Source: Pseudomonas sp. GM80 (GTDB lineage Bacteria > Pseudomonadota > Gammaproteobacteria > Pseudomonadales > Pseudomonadaceae). From it: a stretch of DNA of 33,373 nucleotides. Below are positions 10,424-17,756 of the stretch, piece by piece. The stretch is from positions 1-33,373 of the forward strand of contig NZ_AKJD01000065.1 in NCBI RefSeq assembly GCF_000282515.1. Reading direction: 5' to 3'. Each line of letters starts with the position of its first letter. Position 1 is the stretch's first letter. Both the position numbers and the translations under genes were made by a program. Under the pieces are notes generated by a model, which made no database searches, had not been told where the DNA came from, and worked only from the letters and a program-made list of their open reading frames with translations.

Positions 10424-10455
10424 CTTGAATTTCCCCCCTCTCTGAAGGATCGCCC

Positions 10456-12012
10456 GTGAGCCAGTCACTGATCGCTGCCCTGCAAAACCCGGCCCTCTAC
10501 CCGCACCCTGTCGAAGGGTTTCAGGTCATCGAAACCCATATCTCGTGGGTGATCCTCACCGGCCCCTTTGCTTATAAAGTAAAGAAACCGGTCAATTTCG
10601 GTTTCCTCGACTTCACCGGCCTCGAGTCGCGCGCACATTTCTGTGCAGAAGAACTGCGTCTGAACCAGCGCCTGACCGACGATTTGTACCTGGAAGTATT
10701 GCCAGTGACCGGCAGCGTCGAAGCACCGCAACTCGGCGGTGAAGGCCCGGCGATCGAATATCTGCTGAAAATGCGCCAGTTCCCACAGACCGGTCTGCTT
10801 AGCACTTTGCAAGCCAACGGCGAACTGACCACCCAGCACATCGACGAGATGGCCGAGCAAATCGCCCGCTTCCACCTCACCGCGCCAAAAGTCCCGGCCG
10901 AACACGACGCCGGTACCCCGGACAGCGTGATGGCGCCGGTGTCGCAAAACTTTGAGCAGATCCTGCCGTTCCTCAGCGACAAAAACGATCTGCTGCAACT
11001 CGACGCACTGAAAGCCTGGGCCGAAAGCAGCTTCGAACGTCTCAAGCCACTGTTCGCCCAGCGCAAAACCGAAGGCTTTACCCGTGAATGTCACGGCGAC
11101 ATCCATTTGGGCAACGCCACGGTCATCGACGGCAAAGTGGTGATCTTCGACTGCATCGAGTTCAACGAACCGTTCCGTTTCACCGACGTCTGGGCCGACA
11201 CCGGCTTCCTCGCGATGGACCTTGAAGACCGTGGCCTGAAATCCCTGGCGCGCCGCTTCATCAGCCAATACCTGGAATTGACCGGCGACTATCAAGGCCT
11301 CGAAGTGCTGAACTTCTATAAAGCCTACCGCGCACTGGTTCGCGCCAAGGTTGCGCTGTTCAGCATGCCCGCGGACGCGACGCCAGTGCAGCGCGCCACC
11401 ACCCTGCGCCAGTACCGCAACTACGCCAATCTGGCCGAAAGCTACAGCACCATTCCTTCGCGCTTCATGGCGATTACCCACGGCGTTTCCGCTGTCGGCA
11501 AGAGCCACGTGGCCATGCGCCTGGTCGAAGCACTGGGCGCGATCCGCCTGCGTTCCGATGTTGAACGCAAGCGCCTGTTCGGTGAACAAACCGTCGCCAA
11601 CGACGTGCAGGCCGGCATCTATAGCGCCGACGCCAGCGCGGCGACCTACGCACGCCTGCATGAAATTGCTGAAATCATCCTGCACGCAGGTTTCCCGGTG
11701 GTGATCGACGCGACTTACCTTAAACGCGAGCAACGCGACAACGCGGCGAAAATTGCCGAAGCCACCGGCACACCGTTCCTGATCCTCGACTGCAACGCGC
11801 CACAAGCGGTGATCGAGAGCTGGCTGGCGATTCGTCAGGCGGATAAACAGGATCCGTCCGACGCCACGCTGGCCGTGATCGAAGCACAGCAAGCCAATCG
11901 TGAAGCGCTGACGCCGGAAGAAATTCTGCGCAGTAAACGCGTGCAGACTAACGAATCCGGCACGCTGGACACCGTGGTCGCGCAGATTCGTCAGCGCTTG
12001 CCAGGCCTGTAA
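10456..12012 (+). CDS. Two-domain kinase-like protein: aminoglycoside-phosphotransferase-like domain fused to a P-loop ATPase
   Basis: A 518-residue cytoplasmic protein of the family usually labelled bifunctional aminoglycoside phosphotransferase/ATP-binding protein. Residues about 20-320 form an APH/choline-kinase-like fold, with the catalytic loop HGDIHLGN (about 213-220) and a metal-binding Asp in VIFDCIEF. Residues about 338-518 form a zeta-toxin/gluconate-kinase-like P-loop domain, with Walker A GVSAVGKSH (about 342-350), then RLRSDVERKR and a downstream VIDATYLKREQR substrate/lid stretch. The start is GTG with AAGGA 7 nt upstream. It is divergent from mrcB and followed by a hairpin. The substrate of neither domain is known to me. 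Despite the label, there is no reason in the sequence to think it confers drug resistance. Confidence 0.85.
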   Translation: MSQSLIAALQNPALYPHPVEGFQVIETHISWVILTGPFAYKVKKPVNFGFLDFTGLESRAHFCAEELRLNQRLTDDLYLEVLPVTGSVEAPQLGGEGPAIEYLLKMRQFPQTGLLSTLQANGELTTQHIDEMAEQIARFHLTAPKVPAEHDAGTPDSVMAPVSQNFEQILPFLSDKNDLLQLDALKAWAESSFERLKPLFAQRKTEGFTRECHGDIHLGNATVIDGKVVIFDCIEFNEPFRFTDVWADTGFLAMDLEDRGLKSLARRFISQYLELTGDYQGLEVLNFYKAYRALVRAKVALFSMPADATPVQRATTLRQYRNYANLAESYSTIPSRFMAITHGVSAVGKSHVAMRLVEALGAIRLRSDVERKRLFGEQTVANDVQAGIYSADASAATYARLHEIAEIILHAGFPVVIDATYLKREQRDNAAKIAEATGTPFLILDCNAPQAVIESWLAIRQADKQDPSDATLAVIEAQQANREALTPEEILRSKRVQTNESGTLDTVVAQIRQRLPGL

Positions 12013-12015
12013 AAA

Positions 12016-12063
12016 ACTATTTCGGCCGTGAAGCCCTCGTTTGCTTCACGGCCGTCAAATAGT
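12016..12063. terminator. Long hairpin after the kinase-like gene
   Basis: Twelve-bp perfect stem CGGCCGTGAAGC (12023-12034) with GCTTCACGGCCG (12043-12054), extended after a 2-nt bulge by ACTATTT/AAATAGT. The T tract after the core stem is absent, so termination may be weak. The element also abuts the -10 box of the next gene. Confidence 0.6.
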
Positions 12064-12068
12064 GGCAC

Positions 12069-12074
12069 TATACT
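12069..12074 (+). promoter_or_regulatory. Probable -10 box of the pentapeptide-repeat gene
   Basis: TATACT lies 29 nt before the ATG at 12104, with no good -35 at 17 nt. An AGGTGA ribosome site at 12092-12097 follows. Confidence 0.35.
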
Positions 12075-12103
12075 GGCGTCATAAAACCAACAGGTGATCT
12101 GAC

Positions 12104-12448
12104 ATGAGCCAGCCGAAACTGCTCGACTCCCCGCTGTATGCCTTGCTGCACAAAGATGACATCACAGGTTTCAACAACGAACGCCCGCAAGACGGCCCGA
12201 TCGACATGGTCGGCGGCGACTTCCGAGGCCTTGACCTGCGTGAACTGAACGCCGATGGCGTGGATTTCCGGGACGCGTATTTCCGCTCGGCCGATTTACG
12301 TGGCATCGATTTTCGTAATGCGTCGCTTGAAGGCGCCAGCCTGGCGCACGCGCAGATTTCCGGGGCGTACTTCCCGCCGGAGCTGAGTGCCGACGAGATT
12401 CTGATGTCGATGAATTTCGGTACGCGCCTGCGTTATCGCACTCGCTGA
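12104..12448 (+). CDS. Short pentapeptide-repeat protein
   Basis: A 114-residue protein whose middle (about residues 38-92) is made of tandem A/D-L/F-x-x pentapeptides: GDFRG, LDLRE, LNADG, VDFRD, AYFRS, ADLRG, IDFRN, ASLEG, ASLAH, AQISG, AYF. These fold as a right-handed quadrilateral beta helix of about two and a half turns. This is much shorter than the DNA-gyrase-protecting Qnr/MfpA proteins, so a DNA-mimic role should not be assumed. The N-terminus (SPLYALLHKDDITGFNNE) and C-terminus (LSADEILMSMNFGTRLRY) are non-repeat caps. There is no signal peptide. The ATG has AGGTGA 6 nt upstream. The gene stands alone and its function is unknown. Confidence 0.88.
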   Translation: MSQPKLLDSPLYALLHKDDITGFNNERPQDGPIDMVGGDFRGLDLRELNADGVDFRDAYFRSADLRGIDFRNASLEGASLAHAQISGAYFPPELSADEILMSMNFGTRLRYRTR

Positions 12449-12471
12449 AATAACCATCCAGCGCCTGCCGC

Positions 12472-12560
12472 TGTAGGAGTGAGCCTGCTCGCGATAGCGG
12501 TTTAACATTCAACATATGTGTGCCTGCCAGCCCGCTATCGCGAGCAGGCTCACTCCTACA
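12472..12560. repeat. REP doublet, family B
   Basis: Arms 12472-12500 and 12532-12560 are perfect 29-nt inverted copies. The unit starts TGTAGGAGTGAGCCTG and ends CTCGCGATAGCGG; the spacer is 31 nt. The same unit occurs at 20810-20899. Only the outer TGTAGGAG is shared with family A. Confidence 0.93.
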
Positions 12561-12726
12561 TTGATATGTGTGTTTTCTCCCTCCTTTCTGCATTCGCAGG
12601 CCGTTCAAGCTCCTTTTCTTAGAAGCATTTGCGTCGAATCCGACCAAACAACCACGCTTTTCCTACTGATGGCTACACTCCTGAGAAGCTCGCCCACGCA
12701 CCATTCGGCCGTCGCAAGGAGGCTTG

Positions 12727-12999
12727 ATGAATGATGAACTGCAACACCTGAAGAATCTTGGCAAGACGTCGGCGCAATGGCTGCATGCCGTGGGCATCCA
12801 CAGCGCCTCGGACTTGCGTCGCCTGGGCGCGGTGGACGCCTACCGGGCCGTGCGTACCCGCGGGTTTCGCGCATCGAAGGTGTTGTTGTATGCGATCGAA
12901 GGCGCGCTGATGGACGTGCACTGGAACGACATCCCCGCCGAACGCAAGGACGCCCTGAACAAACAGCTCGAAGCCATTTCCTCGCGCCACAAGAACTGA
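12727..12999 (+). CDS. TfoX C-terminal domain protein
   Basis: A 90-residue protein consisting only of the TfoX/Sxy C-terminal domain (LKNLGKTSAQWLHAVGIHSASDLRRLG, about residues 6-32, with the helix-hairpin-helix-like LGKTSAQWL-GI motif). In Haemophilus and E. coli this domain follows an N-terminal domain in the competence regulator Sxy; that N-terminal half is absent here. The ATG has a very strong AAGGAGG 4 nt upstream. An in-frame TTG one codon earlier is too close to the ribosome site. It starts 16 nt before the cyclic-nucleotide-binding gene, so the two are likely co-transcribed. A nucleic-acid-related role is possible but unproved. Confidence 0.88.
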   Translation: MNDELQHLKNLGKTSAQWLHAVGIHSASDLRRLGAVDAYRAVRTRGFRASKVLLYAIEGALMDVHWNDIPAERKDALNKQLEAISSRHKN

Positions 13000-13015
13000 A
13001 CGGACGCTGACCGTC

Positions 13016-13810
13016 ATGTATTTGCTGGGGGAACAATCGGCATACGCCGATGCACTGATCAATCGCCTACAGAGTTTGCCCGCGCAGTGGCTGCTCGGCC
13101 TGGCGCCGTGCGGGCCGGATCTGCAACTGGACGCGACGGATGATTTGCTCGCGCAGTTACCCGGCGATCAGTTGTTTCTATTGGCTGAAGGTGTGATCAA
13201 CGGCTGCATCGCTGCCCGTCCGCTGTTTTATTGGCAAGAGGGCGACCTGATCGGCCTGCAGCGTGGCAATGAATGGGACGATTGCCGCCTGTACAGTGAC
13301 GGGCCACTGCGCTTGACGCCTTACCGACGCCATGAGGTGTTTCAGCATCTGTACGCCGACGCCGGCCGGGCGGATCAATTTCTTGCATATCTGCTGGGGC
13401 AAATGGCAATTCTCGCCCACACCGTCGCCGAGCTGAAACCACGCGAGTTTCGCAGCACCAATGGTTTCAAGCGGGTTGAGGCCGGGGAAATTCTGATCAA
13501 GCAGGGCGACGTCGCCGATCATGTGTTCGTGATCATCGACGGCCATGCCGAGGCCTTTGTCGAAGGGCACAAGGTCGGTGATGTGCCCAAGGACGAGATA
13601 TTTGGTGCCATGGCAGTTTTCACCGGCGAACCGCGCAATGCCACGGTCATCGCCCGAGAAGCGAGCACAGTGATGCTGATTCCCGGTGAGCAGTTTTTGA
13701 GCATGACCCGCACCAATCCGAAGATTGCCCACAGCCTGATCGAAAGCATGGCGCGGCGTATCGGCCAACTGAATAAACAAGTCAGCCAAATGACCGAAAT
13801 CAGAAGTTAA
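13016..13810 (+). CDS. cbpA: Cyclic-nucleotide-binding-domain protein, CbpA-like
   Basis: A 264-residue cytoplasmic protein with a CRP-type cyclic nucleotide-binding domain at about residues 145-250 (KRVEAGEILIKQGDVADHVF, then DEIFGAMAVFTGEPRNATV) but no DNA-binding HTH behind it. The N-terminal half (about 1-140) has no motif I recognise. Position and sequence match CbpA of P. aeruginosa, a cAMP-binding protein under Vfr control located next to prrF. In the phosphate-binding cassette the arginine (EPRNAT) is kept, but the usual Glu of the GE-L pair is Ala (FGAM), which could alter ligand affinity. Its ribosome site is weak, consistent with coupling to the gene 16 nt upstream. A short GCCCC/GGGGC hairpin follows at 13817-13834. 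Confidence 0.82.
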   Translation: MYLLGEQSAYADALINRLQSLPAQWLLGLAPCGPDLQLDATDDLLAQLPGDQLFLLAEGVINGCIAARPLFYWQEGDLIGLQRGNEWDDCRLYSDGPLRLTPYRRHEVFQHLYADAGRADQFLAYLLGQMAILAHTVAELKPREFRSTNGFKRVEAGEILIKQGDVADHVFVIIDGHAEAFVEGHKVGDVPKDEIFGAMAVFTGEPRNATVIAREASTVMLIPGEQFLSMTRTNPKIAHSLIESMARRIGQLNKQVSQMTEIRS

Positions 13811-13882
13811 TGCCCAGCCCCCTGTTTTCGGGGCATGCCGGCCATTTTCGAGTCTGAATCAAAGAAATGAGAAAACAGTTGT

Positions 13883-13910
13883 TGACGTGGTAATGAGAAT
13901 CGCTATGATT
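13883..13910 (+). promoter_or_regulatory. Fur-controlled promoter of prrF
   Basis: TTGACG (13883-13888) and TATGAT (13905-13910) are 16 nt apart. A Fur box overlaps them at 13890-13908: GGTAATGAGAATCGCTATG matches 14 of 19 bases of the Fur consensus. The start would be near 13917, so the promoter should be silent in iron-replete cells. Confidence 0.85.
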
Positions 13911-13916
13911 ATCACA

Positions 13917-14030
13917 ACTGGTCGCGAGATCAGTCGATATTCTGAAAAGCCCTTGGTTCGGACTCTCAGATTATCTCCTCATCAGGCTAATCACGGTTAT
14001 TTGACCCGGTTTTTTACCGGGTCTTTTTTT
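13917..14030 (+). ncRNA. prrF: PrrF iron-responsive small RNA
   Basis: A roughly 114-nt sRNA that pairs with and represses mRNAs of iron-containing proteins (for example sodB, sdh and acn) under iron limitation. It is the Pseudomonas counterpart of RyhB. The 5' end AACTGGTCGCGAGATCAG and the internal TCAGATTATCTCCTCATCAG plus GCTAATCACGGTT core, the part that pairs with targets, match P. aeruginosa PrrF as I know it. The RNA ends in a rho-independent terminator GACCCGGT/ACCGGGTC followed by T7. The location between cbpA and phuW is the same as in P. aeruginosa. Only one copy is present here, against two in tandem there. Confidence 0.95.
14003..14030 (+). terminator. Terminator of prrF
   Basis: Eight-bp stem GACCCGGT/ACCGGGTC with a T5 loop, followed by T7. 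It lies 13 nt before the convergent phuW stop codon. Confidence 0.92.
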
Positions 14031-14043
14031 GCCTGTGGAAAAG

Positions 14044-14895
14044 TCATTTGCCGAATTGTTCACGCATCTGTTCGCAGTAATCCTGCTTGGGCGTCGGGGC
14101 GGTGTACCAGACGTAATCGGCCATCGCGGCAGTCACCGCTGCGCCCCGCTCTGCCAGCATCAACACCGTTGGCGCTTGAGTGGCGCCCAGATCCACGACA
14201 TGCAACGGCACCCCGACATCCTTGCGCGCATGCCACGCCCCAGCCAACAAGATCGAAGGCGTGGGCGCCGCGAGCATGCGCTCAGCCATGCGTCGGTCAC
14301 GCTGCTGCTGCAAGGCCAGCATCGCGGGCATCTGTGCTGCGGGCAGCAGTCCGCAATGGGATTCACTGATCTGCGCCAGCAACGTGCTTTTCACCGACGC
14401 CGCATTACTGCGCGCACCGCTCAGCACCGGCGGGTTGCGGTAGAAGGTACGGATTTCACTGTTTTCAAGATTGGCCGCCAGCAGCGGATACGGCTGGCTG
14501 AGAGCAAAGCGCACGATCGGCCCATAGAGATTCCAGTCCCAGCCATCCTGCCAGGTCAGCGCCTCTGAAAGATTGGCGGACGGCGACGTTGCCTGGCGAA
14601 CGGCATCTACCTTGGGCTGCTGATCCGGCGTGAGCATTTCCAGCAACAGACTGCCCTGCGGCCGTTGCTCGCCGAGCGACTGCAACAGCCACAATTGCGC
14701 GGCGTGATGATCAGCATTGTCATGCTGCTCGCCAATGATCAGTCGCTCGGGTCCAGCAAGGCGTTTCACCAGTTGCTGCGCCGTCAGCTCCTCACCGCTG
14801 CGCAGGTCACGAATCTGGCCACTGATCGGCGGTGGCGCAACAACATGCTGACACCCCGCAAGCAACACCACTGCCAACAGCCACAACCCACGCAT
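14044..14895 (-). CDS. phuW: PhuW, ChaN-family heme-associated lipoprotein
   Basis: A 283-residue lipoprotein of the ChaN/DUF399 family, whose Campylobacter member binds heme pairs. The signal peptide ends at a lipobox (LLAVVLLAGC, Cys about 15). ChaN motifs follow: RLIIGEQHDNADHH (about 51-64), LLLEMLTPDQQ and GAWHARKDVGVPLH (about 218-231), with histidines that could ligate heme. It is the last gene of phuT-U-V-W, 21 nt after phuV, with ribosome site GAGG 7 nt before the ATG. It probably helps heme handling at the outer membrane, but its exact role is not established. It converges on prrF, whose terminator lies between them. Confidence 0.9.
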   Translation of the reverse strand: MRGLWLLAVVLLAGCQHVVAPPPISGQIRDLRSGEELTAQQLVKRLAGPERLIIGEQHDNADHHAAQLWLLQSLGEQRPQGSLLLEMLTPDQQPKVDAVRQATSPSANLSEALTWQDGWDWNLYGPIVRFALSQPYPLLAANLENSEIRTFYRNPPVLSGARSNAASVKSTLLAQISESHCGLLPAAQMPAMLALQQQRDRRMAERMLAAPTPSILLAGAWHARKDVGVPLHVVDLGATQAPTVLMLAERGAAVTAAMADYVWYTAPTPKQDYCEQMREQFGK

Positions 14896-14916
14896 GCCAT
14901 CACCTCGATGATTCAG

Positions 14917-15684
14917 TCAGCGGGCAATGATCAGCGGATGCCCGCGCTCCGGGTGCGGCTGCACCAACACTTCAAGACCGAACACAGCCTTCAGCGAGTC
15001 CGGCCGCAACACCTGCTCCGGGGTGTCCAGCGCTACCGGACGCCCGCCTTCGAGCAGCAGAATACGATCACAATAGCGCGCCGCCAGATTCAGATCATGC
15101 AGGATCACCAGCACCGCCGCGCCGCGATCGGCAAACTCACGCACCGCTTGCAGCGTGGTGTGTTGATGCAACGGATCAAGCATCGACGTCGGTTCGTCCA
15201 GCAGCAACGTTTGCCCGGCTTGTCCCGGCCAGAGCTGCGCCAACACCCGCGCCAGATGCACGCGCTGGCGCTCGCCACCGGACAACGCCAGATAACTGCG
15301 ACCGCTTAAATGCCCGGCATCCGCCGCCGCCAACGCTGCGGCGATGATTTCGTCATCACGCACGCGACCGCTTTGATAGGGCAGGCGGCCCATGCCGACC
15401 ACTTCTTCGACACGAAAGGCAAAGTCCAGGGTCGACACTTGAGGCAACACAGCCAAGCGTTGCGCGCGCTGCTGTCCGGTCCAGTGACTCAACGCTTGCC
15501 CGTCGAGCGAAACGCCGCCCGCGCTGGGCGCCAACTCACCGCACAGCGCACCGAGCAAGGTACTTTTGCCGGCACCGTTCGGCCCGAGTACGCCGAGCAC
15601 TTCGCCCGGTTCGAGTTGCAGCGTGACATCGCCGAGCACTGTCTTGCGCCCGCGCTGAATGTGCAGATCTTGCGCACGCAGCAT
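14917..15684 (-). CDS. phuV: Heme ABC transporter ATP-binding protein
   Basis: ATPase of the inner-membrane heme importer (HmuV type), 255 residues. Walker A is GPNGAGKST (about residues 34-42), the Q-loop is in [10 protein letters not shown], the ABC signature is LSGGERQRV (about 138-146), Walker B is [12 protein letters not shown] (about 163-174) and the switch histidine is in VILHDLNLA. The ATG overlaps the stop of phuU by one base, so the two are translationally coupled. HmuV dimerises under a PhuU permease dimer. Confidence 0.96.
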   Translation of the reverse strand: MLRAQDLHIQRGRKTVLGDVTLQLEPGEVLGVLGPNGAGKSTLLGALCGELAPSAGGVSLDGQALSHWTGQQRAQRLAVLPQVSTLDFAFRVEEVVGMGRLPYQSGRVRDDEIIAAALAAADAGHLSGRSYLALSGGERQRVHLARVLAQLWPGQAGQTLLLDEPTSMLDPLHQHTTLQAVREFADRGAAVLVILHDLNLAARYCDRILLLEGGRPVALDTPEQVLRPDSLKAVFGLEVLVQPHPERGHPLIIAR

Positions 15685-16721
15685 CAGGCACGTCCTCGCA
15701 ACAGCAGAAATAGAAAGAACGGCGCACCGATAAACGCGGTGACAATACCGATCGGCAACTCGGCAGGCGCCAACGCCAACCGCGCGACCAGGTCAGCCAA
15801 GAGCAAAAGGCTCGCCCCCGCCAGCACCGATGCCGGCAGCAAGACTTTGTGATCCGGGCCCGCCAGCAAACGCACCAGATGCGGCACCACCAAACCAACG
15901 AAGCCGATCATTCCCGCTGCTGCCACCGCAGCGCCGACACCCAGCGCGGTGCAAAACACCAACTCGCGCTTGAGCCGTTCGACATCGATGCCCAGATGCC
16001 CGGCTTCCGACTCACCTAGCAGCAAGGCATTCAGCGCCTTGGCCCGACGAGGCAACCATAACGCGACACCGGCGCTGATGATCAGCAACGGCCACAACCG
16101 TGCGTAACTGGCGCCATTGAGGCTGCCGAGGTTCCAGAACGTCAGCGTCCGCAGGGTCGCGTCATCTGCCAGATAAGTGAACAGGCCGACGGCCGAACCG
16201 GCCAGCGCGGTCAGCGCGATACCCGCCAGCAACATGGTCGCGACATTGGTCTGGCCATTGCGCCGACCGAGTCGATAGACCAGTGCCGTGACCCCGAGCC
16301 CGCCGAGAAACGCGCAGACCGACAACAGATAAGGCCCGAACCACTCCGGCAAACCGCCAAAAAACGAGCCACCGACAATCGCGATCGCCGCACCCAACGC
16401 TGCGCCACTGGAAACACCCACCAGTCCGGGGTCTGCCAAGGGGTTACGAAACAATCCCTGCATCGCCACCCCAGACAATGCCAGCACACCGCCGACCGCC
16501 AGCCCGAGCAAGGTACGCGGCAGACGAATCTGCCCGAGAATCAGCTCGGCCTGCTCCAGCCCTTCTGGCGCCAGCGGTACACCGAGCATGCGCAACGCTG
16601 CGCGCAACGTATCGATCAGCGGCAGGCTCACCGGCCCCAGCGCTAATGACAGCCAGATCGCCAGCAAACACAGGAGCGTCAGGCCGATGAACAAGGCACG
16701 GGGTTTGACCAGTGTGGTCAT
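15684..16721 (-). CDS. phuU: Heme ABC transporter permease (FecCD family)
   Basis: Inner-membrane permease of the heme importer, 345 residues, with about ten membrane spans typical of the FecCD/BtuC family. The family block [24 protein letters not shown] is present at about residues 89-112. [22 protein letters not shown] at about 272-293 contains the cytoplasmic coupling-helix region that contacts PhuV. The start [11 protein letters not shown] overlaps the phuT stop by four bases (ATGA). Together with phuT and phuV it forms a complete periplasm-to-cytoplasm heme importer. Confidence 0.95.
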   Translation of the reverse strand: MTTLVKPRALFIGLTLLCLLAIWLSLALGPVSLPLIDTLRAALRMLGVPLAPEGLEQAELILGQIRLPRTLLGLAVGGVLALSGVAMQGLFRNPLADPGLVGVSSGAALGAAIAIVGGSFFGGLPEWFGPYLLSVCAFLGGLGVTALVYRLGRRNGQTNVATMLLAGIALTALAGSAVGLFTYLADDATLRTLTFWNLGSLNGASYARLWPLLIISAGVALWLPRRAKALNALLLGESEAGHLGIDVERLKRELVFCTALGVGAAVAAAGMIGFVGLVVPHLVRLLAGPDHKVLLPASVLAGASLLLLADLVARLALAPAELPIGIVTAFIGAPFFLFLLLRGRA

Positions 16722-17590
16722 TGGCCGCTCTGGGCCGGGTAGAAACCGTCAGACAGGGTTTTCAGCGCCGCAGGCAAACGTGGCCCGAGGCCGCCGACCA
16801 GCAGGGTCGGGTCCAGCTCGAGCACCCGGCCTGCTTTGGCGGCGCGGCTTGAATCGAGAATCGGGTTTTCCTTGAACAGCGCGGCTTTCGCCGCCTCACC
16901 GGTCAGCGCACGGTCGGCAAATACCAACACTTCAGGGTCGAGACTGGCCAGAGATTCCACGGAAAAAGGTTTGTAACCGGTATGCGTCGCCAGGTTATGC
17001 CCACCCGCCTGTTGCAGCAGCCAATCGGCGGCGGTGTCCTTACCGGCAATCAACGGTTTGCCGCCAGCATGTCCGAGCAATAAAAGCACGCCTGGCGCTT
17101 TCTGTTGGGTCTGCGCATCGGTCACTCGTGCTTGCTGCGCATCGAGTTGTTGTTGATAACGTTGCAGCAGTTGCGCAGCCTGTGGCTCGGCGCCCAGCAA
17201 CTGGCCCAAGTGAGTCACGTTTTTCTGCAGCGTCGGCAGATCCGGCTGCGCCGAGAACAACTCCACCTGAACCTTGGCCGCTTTCACCTGCGACAGCACC
17301 GGCGGCGGGCCCATTTCCTCGGTGCCGATCAGGATGTCCGGGCGCAGACTGAGAATGCCTTCAGCGGAAAGACTGCGCTGATATCCGATGCTCGGCAGCG
17401 CCTTCAGCGACTCGGGATGCTGGCTGGTGGTGTCGACACCGACCAGCTTCGACTCGCCCCCCAAGGCACTCACCCACTCCGACAGCGCACCGCCGGCACT
17501 GACCCAACGTTGCGGCAAATCAGCCGCTGCCGCCTGGTGACTGACGAAAAGTCCGGCACACAGCACAGCAACGCGGGTACTCAGGCGCAT
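16718..17590 (-). CDS. phuT: Periplasmic heme-binding protein of the heme ABC transporter
   Basis: Receives heme from the outer-membrane receptor and delivers it to PhuUV. I start at MRLSTRVAVLC (290 residues), where AAGGAAG lies 6 nt upstream and a signal peptide follows (cleavage after HQAAAA, about residue 22). An open extension of 32 codons upstream is not used. The class III binding-protein fold is shown by RWVSAGGALSEWVSALGG and VDTTSQHPE. The tyrosine in SIGYQRSLSAEG (about residue 70) corresponds to the heme-ligating tyrosine of PhuT/ShuT. It is the first gene of phuTUVW. In P. aeruginosa phuS precedes it and phuR is divergent, but here a Rieske gene takes that place. Confidence 0.93.
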   Translation of the reverse strand: MRLSTRVAVLCAGLFVSHQAAAADLPQRWVSAGGALSEWVSALGGESKLVGVDTTSQHPESLKALPSIGYQRSLSAEGILSLRPDILIGTEEMGPPPVLSQVKAAKVQVELFSAQPDLPTLQKNVTHLGQLLGAEPQAAQLLQRYQQQLDAQQARVTDAQTQQKAPGVLLLLGHAGGKPLIAGKDTAADWLLQQAGGHNLATHTGYKPFSVESLASLDPEVLVFADRALTGEAAKAALFKENPILDSSRAAKAGRVLELDPTLLVGGLGPRLPAALKTLSDGFYPAQSGQ

Positions 17591-17686
17591 ATCCAGCTTC
17601 CTTGAATAAGGTTTTTCCCGGGCGTCAGAATGACAGGCCAAGTATCCTCGGCATCTGCCAGCCGCCCTGCGGACGAAGGCCGTCAT

Positions 17687-17714
17687 TTGATAATTGTTTG
17701 CATTTAAACGTCAA
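17687..17714 (-). promoter_or_regulatory. Probable promoter of phuTUVW with a Fur-like box
   Basis: On the minus strand TTGACG (17709-17714) and TATCAA (17687-17692) are 16 nt apart, the same geometry as the prrF promoter. GATAAT-T-GTTTGC at 17689-17701 matches 9 of 12 bases of the 6-1-6 Fur repeat and overlaps the -10 region. Confidence 0.5.
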
Positions 17715-17717
17715 GCT

Positions 17718-17747
17718 CGGACATATCCGGACACGAGCGGACACTAG
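17718..17747. repeat. Three CGGACA direct repeats at exact 10-bp spacing
   Basis: CGGACATATC, CGGACACGAG and CGGACACTAG follow each other without a gap between the phuT -35 box and the ribosome site (AGAGGA) of the Rieske gene. Read toward phuT they are TGTCCG repeats ending 3 nt before TTGACG. One-helical-turn spacing suggests a protein-binding site. Confidence 0.55.
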
Positions 17748-17756
17748 AGGATAGTC

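Noticed and set aside
10465..11892. Open frame of 475 codons antisense to the kinase-like gene
   Set aside because: It mirrors a gene with intact catalytic motifs; the composition is that of an antisense shadow.
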